Positions 29,536-41,085 of a stretch of 64,000 nucleotides of DNA are shown one piece after another. The stretch comes from Naegleria lovaniensis. Lineage: Eukaryota > Heterolobosea > Eutetramitea > Acrasida > Naegleriidae. The notes beneath the pieces were generated by a model that saw nothing but the letters and a program-made list of their open reading frames with translations, ran no database searches and was not told the origin of the DNA. Each line of letters begins with the position of its first letter. The stretch's first letter is position 1. The DNA is taken from the NCBI RefSeq assembly GCF_003324165.1, contig NW_025407829.1, positions 124,001-188,000 on the forward strand. Reading direction: 5' to 3'. A program made the translations under genes and the position numbers.

Positions 29536-32221
29536 ATGGTCCGAAAGAATAACAACATCAATAACCAGAAAAGAATGAAAGAGGAAGATGAAATCAAGAT
29601 ACATGTCAGTGATGACGATGTTGCAGAAATTGTTTCATTTGATGATGATCAACTTCAAACTTCGAAATTTAGAAAAGTCTCTTCCTCTTCTTTGACAGCA
29701 AAAGAACTGAGGGACAAGGTACCTTTAACTCTCCAATTCCGCTCAGATCCTTCCGTTGTAGGTTGCTCATCTTCAGAAACGAAAGAGTCATCCGCCTCAG
29801 CGCTGACTTCCTTGACTTTCCAAGAGAAAACTTCCAAGAACAGCGTTGCAAAATCTGAAAGCAAGGCTCGTTCAAGAGATCCTTCAAGCAGCTCCTCCGG
29901 TCGAATGAAAACAGAAAGGTTCAAATGGAATCCAACAGAAGAGATTAGGCTTTTTAACGTTGTTGAAGGATGCAAGCTAGCCAACAATAAACCAAGTTGG
30001 ACTGCCGTAGAACAGCATTTCAACAAGGAGGGAGCACCTTTCGTAGCCATGTCTGCCCTTCAAAACAAGTACTCCACCAAAGTTAAGAAGCTTAATATTA
30101 CACCGGAAACTGAGAAAGGCTCATTGCTCTTGATTTCATCGTCTTCAGCAATCCAAAAGATGATAAAAGATGCAATGGTTATGGCCGATAACCAAGTAGT
30201 TGATGATATTATTCAGAATATCCCAGTAGAAGCATGCAAAATGTTAAAAGGAGAAAATATGGAGTGGTTTCCTCCTGCCACAAACTCTAACACCAGTCCA
30301 ATGCTGAACAACTTGAGATGCTTAATGATTGGATTGCTCGATGGTAAATTATCCTCCTCGTTAAGCAAAAATATTAACAGGGATCTCTTAGCTAAAGGCC
30401 ATTTGCTCATGAAGTTTCCCAAATTGATATATTGCAAAATTTCTCATGCACAGTCCTTTGAGAACGAGGTCAAAAAACTTGGTTATATTGAGGATTCGAC
30501 TCTACTAGAGAAGATAAAGATGAGCATGTTGGAAAAAATTGAAATTAAGGAAGAAACAATTGTGTCTCGCTCTACGTCATTCTTCGTTCGGACTGGTTAT
30601 GGAAATGTAGATAGCTTGGAAGTTCAATACCTGACTGAAACAGTGGACTTACTGACTGTTGAGGTGTTAAGCAACAATCAAGTCGTGTCAAGATTTGCTC
30701 CTTTTCAAGTAGAGGAAGTGATCTGCCAAAAGGAAGATGTTTTGAAAATTAATAATGGAAGTTTGGACTGCTTTGGTGCAGATAGTGAGGTGCACCGCTC
30801 ATCTCGTCTATTACTGGAACATAGGGTTTTAAAGAAATGGAATGGATATGTCAACATTTTTAACCCTTCTCGCCCTTCATTAATGCAGGTTTCAGAGGAA
30901 AGAGCAAGGAAAATATGGGGAGATAGGTTTGAAACAAACATCCAAAAAGGTTCCGATTTGAGAATCTTAAAGTCGCAAAGCGTTGGCCAGTCCAGCTCCA
31001 TTAAAAGAGCCACCTTGTGCTGGGAATATTGCGAGCCAGATGAACATTTTGGTAGGTTATTTGTTGAACATAATTTTAGCTCACACTATTACAGAGCAGA
31101 TGTTGATGGATTATTTCTCATTCACAAACCTTTCAAAGGATAAAATTTTGGAAATTGGTGGTGTTATTCTGGGACTATGGTTAACAGACGGGAGCAAAGA
31201 TTCTGCATCCATTTGTCTCTCCGGAAATGAATTAATGTTGGTCAGATGGTTGATATCTCAGTTTGAAATGTGTTCCCCTCAAAGCATGCCGTACTTTAAG
31301 CAATGGTATGCCAAAATTATTAAGGATGGCGAAGAGGAGGAAAGTAGGGCGAATATACTCCTATTTGATGATTTTAATGAAGATGAATCAAAGTTGAAAC
31401 CGAACATTAGATTTTGCGAAGGAGATTTTTTTCTTAATGGGCAAGGTTTTGTAGATCCATCCTGTAATTTTGTAAATCAAGGTAAGGCAAGGCAACATAT
31501 TTCAAATGGAAGACATTACGTAGGTGTATCTTCTAAGGAGTCAGATGAAGAAACAAGGAACAAGATAGACACTATTTTGAGATCTAATGGATACTATACG
31601 TCGTTTTACACAGTCCATTTCCCAGGGGCTGAATTTCTTTCATTCTTGAGGAAGGTTGGTTTGTTGAAAAACGGAGAGAAATGTGTTCCTTCCAAACTGT
31701 ATTTTTCGAGATCAAGGTTGTTATTGGGTTTTGCAAAAGGAGAAATTTATGGAGATGGGTCTAAAGATGGAAATAGATTCTTGTTCACGCAGAAGAAGGT
31801 TGATCCAGTAAAGATTCTCCAGTTTGGTTGCGTGGCCAATGGAATGTCAACTGGTAAAATTTTATTAGATACGGAGGCGGTTTACCCATGTTACCATATG
31901 TACCTTTATGGGTCAGGTCTTCGTAAATGGGTTGACGATTACTTTCCCAAGAAATCAATTAAGGCAGAACAGAATATTTACACTCGATCTCATACCACAA
32001 GAGAAGGAGATAAAGAATCCAAAATGTTTAAGCTCAAAAGTGTCATGAAGGCTGATGACCATGTTGTTGGCAGATTTCTTGTCACAACACAAGGAGTGTA
32101 TTATGCTATTGGCGAGAAGGATGTTTTTTTGCTTTCCAACAAAGGTGGGATGCAGGTTGTGAAACACTCGGAAGCGTTAAGCGAAGTAATACCATCATTT
32201 ATTAATGAGCTAAATCATTAA
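29536..32221 (+). CDS. Myb/SANT-like plus HO/VMA-intein-like LAGLIDADG endonuclease
   Basis: Model: 29536-31051 joined to 31095-32221 by a 43-nt GTAGGT...TTACAG intron, 880 residues. A Ser/Lys-rich N terminus is followed by a Myb/SANT-like segment near 128-190 (FKWNPTEEIRLFNVVEGC, W..V..HF). The C-terminal half shows two LAGLIDADG-type helices: ILGLWLTDGS (near 530) and LLGFAKGEIYGDGS (near 720), each with the catalytic Asp. Both resemble the yeast VMA intein and HO endonuclease (LLGLWIGDG and LAGLIDSDG), and the run-up VGLLKNGEKCVPS resembles LGFLKDGVKNIPS of the VMA intein. The end (YYAIGEKDVFLLSNKGG) resembles the Hint strand VYGLTIEGHKNFLLGNK of HO. Terminal splicing residues (Cys1, His-Asn) are not evident, so it is likely a free-standing, non-splicing endonuclease. 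It lies inside a split tRNA-Cys gene. Domain similarity was judged by eye. Confidence 0.72.
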
Positions 32222-32263
32222 ACATTCATCAGTAAACAGATCCATCAATCGCTCACCATTCAA

Positions 32264-32453
32264 AAAACGTGTAAAACGAATAAATCCAATGCTCTGCCGC
32301 TGAGCTATGGTTCCTTATGGTAATGTTGAAATTCATCTCACTACCAAGTGTTGTTACCGGTCATTTGCTCGAGCTTCGTCTCTCATTGCTTTGCTTAGTT
32401 GGGACGATGGAATAGAATGTCAAACAGCTTACAAAACGTGTAAAACAAATAAA
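32264..32453. repeat. 21-bp direct repeat flanking the 5' tRNA-Cys part
   Basis: AAAACGTGTAAAAC followed by gAATAAA at 32264-32284 recurs with one change at 32433-32453, 169 bp away. The first copy runs across the right boundary of the putative element; the second lies in the flank beyond the 5' tRNA part. Confidence 0.65.
32283..32314 (-). pseudogene. 5' part of a split tRNA-Cys gene
   Basis: On the minus strand this reads GGAACCATAGCTCAGCGGC then AGAGC and TTGGATT: the 5' acceptor strand, a complete D arm (loop one base shorter than in the gene at 28799) and the 5' strand of the anticodon stem, stopping at U33. It then diverges completely. The missing anticodon, T arm and 3' acceptor are found at 27679-27741 on the same strand. 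Confidence 0.82.
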
Positions 32454-34397
32454 ACGTTGCAAATCACGAAAATTCCAGTAAATCAATAGCATGTATAAAT
32501 TGATGTTTCATTTGTGCATGGTGTGGAAATTGGTGTTTTTCTCATGTTGGAATTTGTTTTACTTGTTTTCGGTGAAACTTCGAAAAAAACAATTAATTGC
32601 TGAAGATGGAATGAAATATTAAGAATATTGAAAAAAAACGTTAAATCAATAAGAATCTATTGAAGGTCGTATTAAACAGCTATTTACTTCTCCAAAAACA
32701 TCACTGAAAGAAATTACCTTTTTTGTCTTTAGAGGTAAATGAGTGTATTGTTAAGCCGGACAAGACGTATTTTGTGAGGGAACGAGCAACAAATTCTGAT
32801 CAAGCCAATCAAAAGGCCAGAAAAGAAAAGTTATCTCTAAGGACCTTCTTGTGTCTCTTTACACGAATTTGTGATATCTATTCGATAAATTTTGATTTTT
32901 ACTTGAGAGAAATAACTTTCTAATTTACCTTCTAATTAACAACGCACTCGTACCAGGAGCAGATCTGTGAACAGCAAGAGAATGGAATGCAAGGTCGCAG
33001 GTTCGACTCTCTGAGCGAAATCACGAAACTTTTGTTGGTGGCATCAAAACCATAGTTCAACAGGCGCACTATGTGAACGAGGTGGTTGAAAACAAGAAAG
33101 TCGAAGGTTCGATAACTGAATGATGTAGCATTTTTACACCAAAAACATTTGCGGTCACCACGAATATTATTAATTAGGATTTGATGATTCTATTGGAATG
33201 TGAATTAGAAACGCATTTCTTATCTCTCAAATTGTTGGCTCAGGCGTGGAAGGGGTACCTTAAGGCACGTGTTTATATGATAATAGATTCTGTTACAAAA
33301 TTACTGTTATTGTAATTTTTAGAGGGAAATATCGCAAGAAAAATTACCTCAACAACAGAGCGTGTAGTCAACCATGTCCATCAACCAAACACCCTCCCAT
33401 CCCACCTGATGATGTTTCCTCTCCTTGTCATTCCTTATTTTTTCTTCACACCTCATTCACGAAATTCGTGAACAACTCCTTCTTACTTCACACCAATTGT
33501 GAAGTTGTTAAGAATCATCTCTAAATCCAACCTTGACACACTTTGCCTGGAGCAAGCAGGTCCCAGTAGTGAACTTGTTAAGACAACTTGTCTGGTGGTC
33601 ATAGGTATTCGACACAATGTTACCTTAATCTGGTCCGTAGGCGTTAAATCCTGTTAGAAGACATAATCTATCTATCTTTTGGATCAGTGGACTCATGTCG
33701 GATTCTCCAGGAATCAGTTGCGTAAAAGCCAACCTCTGATCCAGCACCTTAGGTCTTGATTCACTTCAGTCTACCTTGAACCACGGTAAGCTCTTGTTAA
33801 AACTTGAAACTGTTCTTTAGTTGTCTTTTACTCACCTTGCCGATAACATTTCTCATTAAGGGTTGCCTCTTCTCATGGGTTCTTGTTCTCCCATGAGCAG
33901 AGGATATTGATCGATGTTAACAATCTCGTCATCTACTCCATTTCAACCCTTTTCACCCCTATGTACCATTCTATACCTTTATAAATAAAGGGATTTACCA
34001 TGCAATTCATGTCACAACCCCTGGTTATCGTTGGATCGTAGTTTGAAAGTGTGTAATAACTGTTTGGGAGAGAGATGGTCGATCATGTGATTGTGACGAG
34101 GAAGATGGTTCAGTCCTCCAATTTGAAGTAGTCACCATGGCACTTGTAATGCCAGTTCAACGTGTGGACTCACCGATAGTGATTTCGTGTTTCCTTCATG
34201 TACGAAATAATAATTTGCGTTGGCAGGTTTTGATGGATAGAAACCATCATAAAATCATCCAATGATCTTTGTTACGTTAAAACTTCCAGCTGGTTCGTCT
34301 AGTGGCTTTTTGCACCAAAGCAATGTCGCAGCCTTTCGACTTGGAGAAGAACCAGCACCAAATCAACAAACGTTTGAGCATTTATTAAATGCAGCCT
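32315..34397. other. intergenic region with decayed tRNA-like sequences
   Basis: No convincing protein gene. Two stretches look like worn tRNA genes on the plus strand: about 32944-33020, with a box-B-like GCAGGTTCGACTC, and about 33047-33125, with a box-A-like TAGTTCAACAG, a box-B-like AGGTTCGAT and possible CATCA/TGATG end pairing. Neither folds fully. The remainder, 33130-34397, holds no feature that I can assign; a small open frame at 34262-34444 runs into RAD50 on the other strand and is probably chance. Confidence 0.45.
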
Positions 34398-37300
34398 CTA
34401 ATCAACAATTTTTTGCTGCTCGATCATGGAACTGCCTGTTCTAGGATCTTTCGAAATTCTGTAATAGTGTTCTGCCAACTCACTTCTACCCAATTTTCTT
34501 ACAAATTCCTCGTCGTGAGTGATGACAATTAATTGAAAGTTGGAGAGTTTTCTTCTGTCTTCAATCAAGAATCGGAGTGACTCGGCTAAACTGTTGGCGT
34601 TGTCAATATCTAGGGCATTTGTAGGTTCATCTAGAGCCAATATTCCACAATCAATACTAAATGCCTCAGCTAGTGCAAGACGAATAATAAGGCAAGCAAG
34701 AACTTTTTGACCAGCACTAGAACGACCTCTCATTGGCAATTCTACATCGCCTTTGACCATGACCACACGATAGTTATATGTTTTTCTGGCAGACTCTGTT
34801 TCAGTGTCACACTTAATGCTGATGGTGTCAATGTCGTTTCCTCGATATGTTTTTTGCCAAAGTTCCTTAATAATCTCATTAATCTCTGCCATCTTCATGC
34901 TGTGGTATTTTGTGAGAGCCTTTTCGAGTGCCTTCATGTACTTGTCTAAATCTTCTACAGCATGCTTTGTTGTAACAACCTTGATGAGTAAAGACTTGTA
35001 CTTGTTTTCAATATCCTTATACTGATCAGAATTGAGTTGTTCTTGAATGTCCTTAACTCTTCCTTTCATTGTGCTTCTCATTCCTGATATTTGAGATTTT
35101 TCATTAGAATATTTAGTTTGCTTTTCTTTCAATTGTTTGATGTCTTCATATGAGTCCAATGATGCATCGCTACCTGTAATGTTTTCGATTTGTTTGGTCA
35201 ACGTTTCACATTCGGTAATAATATTTGTCAGCTCCCTTTTCTTTTGTCTGTATTTCAAATTGTCTTCAATGTTTTGCTTAATGACATTTTGCTTCTCAAG
35301 ACCTTTGTTGTACTTTTTAAGAAGCTCAGACAACCTGTCATTTTCCTTTTGATTCTCGTCAATCTGAATCACCAACTTGGTAATTTTAGATTCAACATTT
35401 TGCAAATTTTCTTCAATACCCTTCTCCTTGTATTTCTTGAGTTCTTGCACGGAAACATTAAGTTTGGAAATGTCTTGCTGATAGTCTGTGATTGAGCCCT
35501 CAAGCATGAATTCTTCCTTTCCATGCTTTTCCTTCATCTCGTTTAACATCTTATTGTATGATTGATATTTCTCTTCAAGAGTAGGTATTTCGAGGTTAAT
35601 TTTTTCAATTTCTTGACCTTTTTGGTTGATTTCTGATTGCTTTTCATTAAGAGAATCCTGAAGCCGCTTCAACTCTTTCAAGTCGTATTGAGCCTTTTGC
35701 AAGCTGGTGAGTTTTTCTCGCAACTTGTCTTTCATTTTGGAAAGCTCATTCTGACAATTTGTGAGCTCCTGTTGTAACTGGGAATGTCTATGGGTAAGCT
35801 TTTCTCGTGAGCTTTGGGCATCTTCTAACTGTTGTTTCACTTGTTCATATGGTACAAGATCTTGTGGAAGACCAAGGTTTTTGAGAGCAGTCTCTTGTTC
35901 AGTGATACGCTGTTGCGTGATTTTGATGCTATTTTGCAAAACTTTCAATTCTCCGCATCCATTTAAAAGCTCTATTGCCTTCTTTTCGTCATTCTTAGCT
36001 TGGTTAATTTCTTCTGTCAGCTTTTCAATCGTTTCATTGAGGTTTGTAATTTCTTGCTTAATGTTAGAAGCTTCCATCTCGAATTGAGGAAGGTCAGAGG
36101 TTTTCAATCGTTCGATATCTGCAACAACAGGTTTGATTTCTCGAAGCTTTTCCAATACAGAGCTAGCTGATTCAAGTCTTTCTTTCGTCTTTTTCAATAG
36201 CTTAGGTGTTTGTTCCATTTTTCTTTGTAGTAGAGATTCAAAACTGGAGCACTCTTCTTCGGTATGAAATCGCCTCTCGCAAACCAAGCACTCTTTGTGA
36301 CTGCTTGCATGGAGAATAAATTTTTCATAGCAAAGCTTTAATGCTTCATCAATGCTTGCTCGATTTCTTAGATCGTTCACCTCCGTTTCTGCTTGTTTCA
36401 TTGCCTCATCCCAAGTCTTTCCTGCTGGGAGGACTGCAGCCACATGTTGTTGCTTGTTTTCAATATCATTCTTGATTTTTTGTGCTTGATTGTTAGCAGT
36501 GTCTAGCTTTGATTTTTGAACAGACATAGATTTCTCCAAGCTTTGTAACGATGAAGTAAGCGTTTGAACTTTGTCAGTTGCCTTCTTGATCAGTCCCTTG
36601 ATCTTAACTTCAACGTTCGCAGCTGTGACTTCATTGTCAACACCTCCCAAAGCTGTTTCATATTTCGTTCTGACTTCAGAGAATTTTTCGTTCAAACTTG
36701 AATTATGCTTGACAAGCTCCTCCCTAAAATTCTGAATTTTGAAACAAATATCTTTTTCCTTTTCTCTCGAGGCTAGTTCTTTGTTAAGGTTAGTGATTTT
36801 CAAGGTCAAATCTTTCTGATTTTTAGTGTTTGTTTCCATTTCTTTCTTGATAGTATCCATCTCCTTGTTCTCCTCTTTGTCTCTAACTTGTTTTTCAAAA
36901 GTTGAATATTCTCTTTCCATGTCAGATACCACAGCTTCGGTGATAGAAATGTGTCGAATCGACTCTGAAAGTTTCTTTGCTTCGCTCTCTAAAACGGTCT
37001 TTCGTTGCATAGCGGTTTTCACCCTGGAGACGCTATTTTCTTTTTGCTGCAAGAATGAATTGGTTTCTTTTAAGAGACTCTCTTGTTCAGTTTTATGTTC
37101 TCGTCTCTTATTTTCAAGTTCTTTCTTTTCTTTTTGAAAGAGCTGCTCAAGTGAGCTGAGAAAACTGAAAATCTGACTTTCTGAAAAAGGAGGATGCTCA
37201 TATCCTGGTATGTGATATCTTTGTGAGAAGACCATAATATCAGTGCTCATATCATGAATACGGCCTTCATGAGCTTCCTTTTGGGACTTCAACATTCCCA

Positions 37301-38585
37301 TACTTTCTTTAAGAGTATTCATTTGGTTATTGAGGGTCTTTTTGGTTGTTTCATTCTTTGCAAGATCATTCTCAGTCTGCTTTTGACTTTGTTTCAATTG
37401 TTCGAGTTGCTTGGAGAAGTTTTCTTCAAACTTTTTCACTTCTTCGTCCGTTTCAGTGAATTCTTGCTGTAAGTTTTGATACATTTCTTCAACATCCTTT
37501 TCCATCATTTTCTTTTTAGTGTCTGCAGATGTAAGCTTTTGTTTAAGAGCATTAACCTTTTGAATAACTCCTTCGTATTTCTCAATCTCTGAATTTACTT
37601 GATTCAACTTTTCATCCAAGTCCTCAATCTTTTCTTTCAACTTTTGAAGCTTGATTACTTCATTTTCTGCTTCCTTGCGCAATTTAACGCTTTGATTTCG
37701 TTCAGTTTCTGAAACAGCCAAATCTTTTTCATGCTCTGCTAATTGTTGTGTTATGTCTTTCTTGGTTTTTTTGATAGCTTCTAAAGCCTTAGAATATCTA
37801 GTGCTAGAAAAGATATCATCAAGTTTTTTCTTTAGTACAGTACTTTCACTGAGTGGCCAATTTACGTCCTCTTGGTGACAAAAGATAACTATTGTGTATT
37901 ATTTCATTGTAAAACCAGTTAAGGTTCATAATAATTAAACATACCATTCTCCAATATTGCTTTGCTCACGCCCATTAGTTCAGGAATTAATTTGTCCATA
38001 TCTGTGCATTTGTAGCTACTGCTTTTGGTTTCCCCGTCTTCTCCCTTTGTAGAGAGAACAGATTCCAATTGTTTAAATTGTGTAGTTTTCTTTTTTTGCG
38101 TCACTTGAAAGCTACGCACTGTAATATATTTCTTCTTATTCGCTGCTTTGAATTGCAATCTAATTTGACCTTTCACTTCTGTGTCTCCTGATACTTTTGG
38201 GTCATGAACGAATGATTTGCCTCTATCACAATTCGGAGGGAGTTCACCAGTGGTAGCGCATTTCAAACATTCAATGAGTGTCGTCTGAGGATAATAAATT
38301 TTGTAAATAAATCAAGAGGGCAATATTCATGCCAAGGGTAATATCATCATAAAATAATTATCCAAATTATTAGAATAATTATTATTTCAGCAATAAAGTA
38401 GTAATAAGGATCGGAACGAGAAGAATCAATACCATCCAACATTATAATATCCTTTAACTTACTTTTCCTGATCCGTTTGCTCCCAAAATGATTGTCAATG
38501 GTTTAAAGAATTTAATAATTTGCGGTTCTCCGGTATGATCAAAAGAACGAATACCGCTTACACTCAGCCAATCTAATGAAGACAT
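34398..38585 (-). CDS. RAD50: DNA double-strand-break repair ATPase Rad50
   Basis: Three-exon model 38585-38463, 38284-37945, 37888-34398 (1317 residues, close to human 1312). The first intron falls inside the Walker A: exon 1 ends GANGSGK and exon 2 begins TTLIECLK. The second restores ENVIFCHQEDVNWPL. Long antiparallel coiled coils surround a zinc hook at about residue 687 (CLVCERRF, CxxC), and the C-terminal lobe carries the signature RGRSSAGQKVLACLIIRLAL and Walker B CGILALDEPTNALD. With Mre11 and Nbs1 it tethers and processes broken DNA ends and activates checkpoint signalling. The last 220 nt are duplicated about 5 kb downstream within the tRNA-Cys element. Assignment is firm. Confidence 0.97.
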
Positions 38586-38944
38586 TTCGAAATTGCTTTT
38601 AAATGATTGATAGGGTTTAATGCAGCCAATGAGAGATCCAACAAAAACAAAAGGCTAAGAGTTTCTCAAATTTTTTGTTTCTTGATTTTTCTGGAAGGCG
38701 TTTCACGGCAACAAGGCTTCATTTCGGACCGAAACAATGTTCTCGGTTTCAAAACATGATGAAGCCAATATCAGTGATATTAGGCTTTCCAACACAATTA
38801 AAGACATTTCCTCTTGTTTGAGTACTCAGTGATCTCTATGAAGCTTCCAGCGTGTCACTCTGAACTCCATCAAAAAAAATCAAAGAGTGCACACTGAACT
38901 CTACATTCCTAGCTTGTTCACACTTCATTTTGTAACGGTTTTCC

Positions 38945-40990
38945 ATGTCCTCTTCCATCACAACCACACCAAGCTCACCATCACCGAATCCCTCTTCCAT
39001 TACCCACAACAATCATGCGTTTTTTGATGATACAACACCCTCTGCTTTAGGTTTCTGGTCCAATGTCTCCCCGACACCAGGTGGACCTCTCTCATCAAGT
39101 CATCACAGCTCGGGTGGAAGTAGCAATGGAATAGGAGCCTTGAACTCGAATCAATCCTCTCCTCAAGTATTCTCCATACCTCCACTCAATTCATCGGGTA
39201 CAATTACAACGAGTGCTCTCCCTTTTACCTCACCCACACCAGGTGGTTTGTTTGATGTTCCCAGCAATAACACACCGAGTGCAGATGAAGCTCACGCATC
39301 CTCTACTTCGTTATCATCCTCTTCATCTTCACCATCCGCACTGAAACATGAACATCATGGCTCATCGTCATTGTTAGGTCATTCTGGCGTTACACCAACT
39401 CCTCTCTCGATTGGAGCTTTTACCTCCATCTATGATGCTCCCAATCCACCACAGCCACCACCGCAACCAGTCCAGAGTAAACCATCATCGTCATCTCACC
39501 ATCATCCAACCTCCTTGAATCCAAACAACAACAACAACTCGAATTCCAACCATCACGGAAGTAATAGTGGAGTGAATAGCCATCCACTAACTGCATCAAG
39601 ACCAATCACTGTTGCTGGTTTGAGTGCCTTTACCAATAATCCTCCATCTCAGCCTCCTTCTTCTGGAGCAACAACGGCACATAATCAGGCACCTTCAACT
39701 GAGGAATCTCCTTCTTTAGGTATTTTCACACCATCCATACTGAATCAGGTCAATTTGGACGCAACTCCACAACATGGAGATTTGGCTGACAACTCTGCCC
39801 AGTTACATCATCAACAACAGGCTGCTCAGCATCATATGCAAATGATGCATGCTCAACAACAAGGCATGATGGCTGCTCATCACAATCCACTCTCTGCTTT
39901 CAATTTTGGCAACAAGATACCTTCAGCTCACATGATGCCACAACAAATACCAAGTGCTAACTTGACTTTTAATGTCAACAATGCAGCAACCTATATTCCA
40001 ATACCCATGAATTATGGAATGGCATCGTATGTGGATCCAAATGGAGTTGCAAATTCTAGCTCTCCTTCTCCTTCCTCCCCTGTTGGTGAAAGCTTACCTT
40101 CTGGCGTTCTCATGTCAGTCGTCAGAGGATTCAATGTTGACGATGGTGTTCCTGAGGAGCACGGTGGTAAAGATAACAAGAAAACGCTCACCACTCATGT
40201 TGTTCGTGTAAGGGTTGCAGATTTAATGAACGCTCATCCTCTACCATCAGGCTATAAATACATGATTAACGCAGTCTTATTGGGATATAAGCGATATGAA
40301 AAAGAGGAGATCTCATCACTCGAAAGCCAAGAAATTGCTTTGAAAAGTCAATCGGAAGAAGATTTTACCTTTGACAATATGGTTGTCAAACATACTAGTC
40401 ACAGCAATGGCCAAAAACTGTTCCTACGATTCAAATTGGTCATGTGTAACGACAGGGACGAAAAGGTATTGGAGCAACTTGACACAACATACTTTAAGAC
40501 TGTCACAAAGAGAGCCATCATAAAACGGCAAAACACAAAGAAGATTGATGAACAAAAGAAGAAGGTTACCAAACTTCTTCAAGTAGAACCAAAATACAGC
40601 GTCACTACAGGTGGACAACTTATCAAAATTGTCACTGATAACATGCCAGAAAAAGTTCGATTACAAACCCTAATTGTGAAATTTGGAGAGAAGAAGGCAC
40701 GAAGAGTTCACTCAGCAAGAGACAACATGATTATTTGTGAAACTCCAGAGTATCAAAAGGCTGAGGGAGTTCCAATTTCAATCTCCATGGACAATGGTGT
40801 TTCGTTCTTCCATGCACCTAATGTGAAAATGACATTTATTGATCCTGCCACAGATACATTACCAGAAGTGACGCCTCATAGTAAGACGTTTGTGGTGAAT
40901 TTTGCAACGGCAGGCGGTGGAAAGCATGCCAATAGTAGCAACGACGAAGATGAAGACTTGGATCCTAAAAAGAAAAAGTCTAAGAAGTGA
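38945..40990 (+). CDS. IPT/TIG-domain protein, putative transcription factor
   Basis: Single-exon frame of 681 residues, starting 359 bp from the divergent RAD50. The first 370 residues are low complexity (Ser, Pro, Asn, His, Gln), as in many transcription factors. A conserved region follows from about 390: HVVRVRVADLMNAHPLP, GYKYMINAVLLGYKRYEK, LFLRFKLVMCNDRDEKVL and a basic TKRAIIKRQNTKK. Residues about 548-640 look like an IPT/TIG immunoglobulin-like fold (VTTGGQLIKIVTDNM, IICETPEYQKAEGVPISISM), as in Rel/NF-kB, CSL, EBF and CAMTA proteins. The region before it could be the DNA-contacting domain, but I cannot assign it to one of those families. The end is acidic then Lys-rich (DPKKKKSKK), a likely nuclear signal. 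Confidence 0.7.
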   Translation: MSSSITTTPSSPSPNPSSITHNNHAFFDDTTPSALGFWSNVSPTPGGPLSSSHHSSGGSSNGIGALNSNQSSPQVFSIPPLNSSGTITTSALPFTSPTPGGLFDVPSNNTPSADEAHASSTSLSSSSSSPSALKHEHHGSSSLLGHSGVTPTPLSIGAFTSIYDAPNPPQPPPQPVQSKPSSSSHHHPTSLNPNNNNNSNSNHHGSNSGVNSHPLTASRPITVAGLSAFTNNPPSQPPSSGATTAHNQAPSTEESPSLGIFTPSILNQVNLDATPQHGDLADNSAQLHHQQQAAQHHMQMMHAQQQGMMAAHHNPLSAFNFGNKIPSAHMMPQQIPSANLTFNVNNAATYIPIPMNYGMASYVDPNGVANSSSPSPSSPVGESLPSGVLMSVVRGFNVDDGVPEEHGGKDNKKTLTTHVVRVRVADLMNAHPLPSGYKYMINAVLLGYKRYEKEEISSLESQEIALKSQSEEDFTFDNMVVKHTSHSNGQKLFLRFKLVMCNDRDEKVLEQLDTTYFKTVTKRAIIKRQNTKKIDEQKKKVTKLLQVEPKYSVTTGGQLIKIVTDNMPEKVRLQTLIVKFGEKKARRVHSARDNMIICETPEYQKAEGVPISISMDNGVSFFHAPNVKMTFIDPATDTLPEVTPHSKTFVVNFATAGGGKHANSSNDEDEDLDPKKKKSKK

Positions 40991-41085
40991 GGGCTCACAA
41001 CTGTATTCCAATTTTAAACAAGCTTAGTTGAAAACTTAATTGATTGTCCAATGTAGAAGAGGCCTTTTTACTGAAACGTGTAGTG

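Larger units (their letters stand above)
27735..32289. mobile_element. putative homing-endonuclease element inserted in tRNA-Cys
   Basis: The two parts of a minus-strand tRNA-Cys gene bound this stretch, with the 7-nt sequence AATCCAA present at both ends (27735-27741 and 32283-32289), as expected for a target-site duplication or microhomology at the insertion point. The break lies in the anticodon loop, just before the anticodon. Inside are an intact tRNA-Cys gene (28799-28888), a fragment of RAD50 (29071-29291) and a large gene for a Myb-like/LAGLIDADG protein ending 61 bp from the right boundary. No long terminal repeats, reverse transcriptase or transposase of a known class is seen. Boundaries and the element reading are inference; the split tRNA and the contents are directly visible. 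Confidence 0.6.

Noticed and set aside
31052-31079. 28-nt intron in the endonuclease gene
   Set aside because: In frame, but the acceptor 15 nt further on (43-nt intron) is also in frame and of a more credible length.
27735-32289. Retroelement or classical DNA transposon as the cause of the tRNA split
   Set aside because: No reverse transcriptase, integrase, transposase, long terminal repeats or terminal inverted repeats are visible.
34262-34444. Plus-strand 60-residue frame beginning with ATG
   Set aside because: Overlaps the RAD50 end in antisense and shows no recognisable domain; likely chance.
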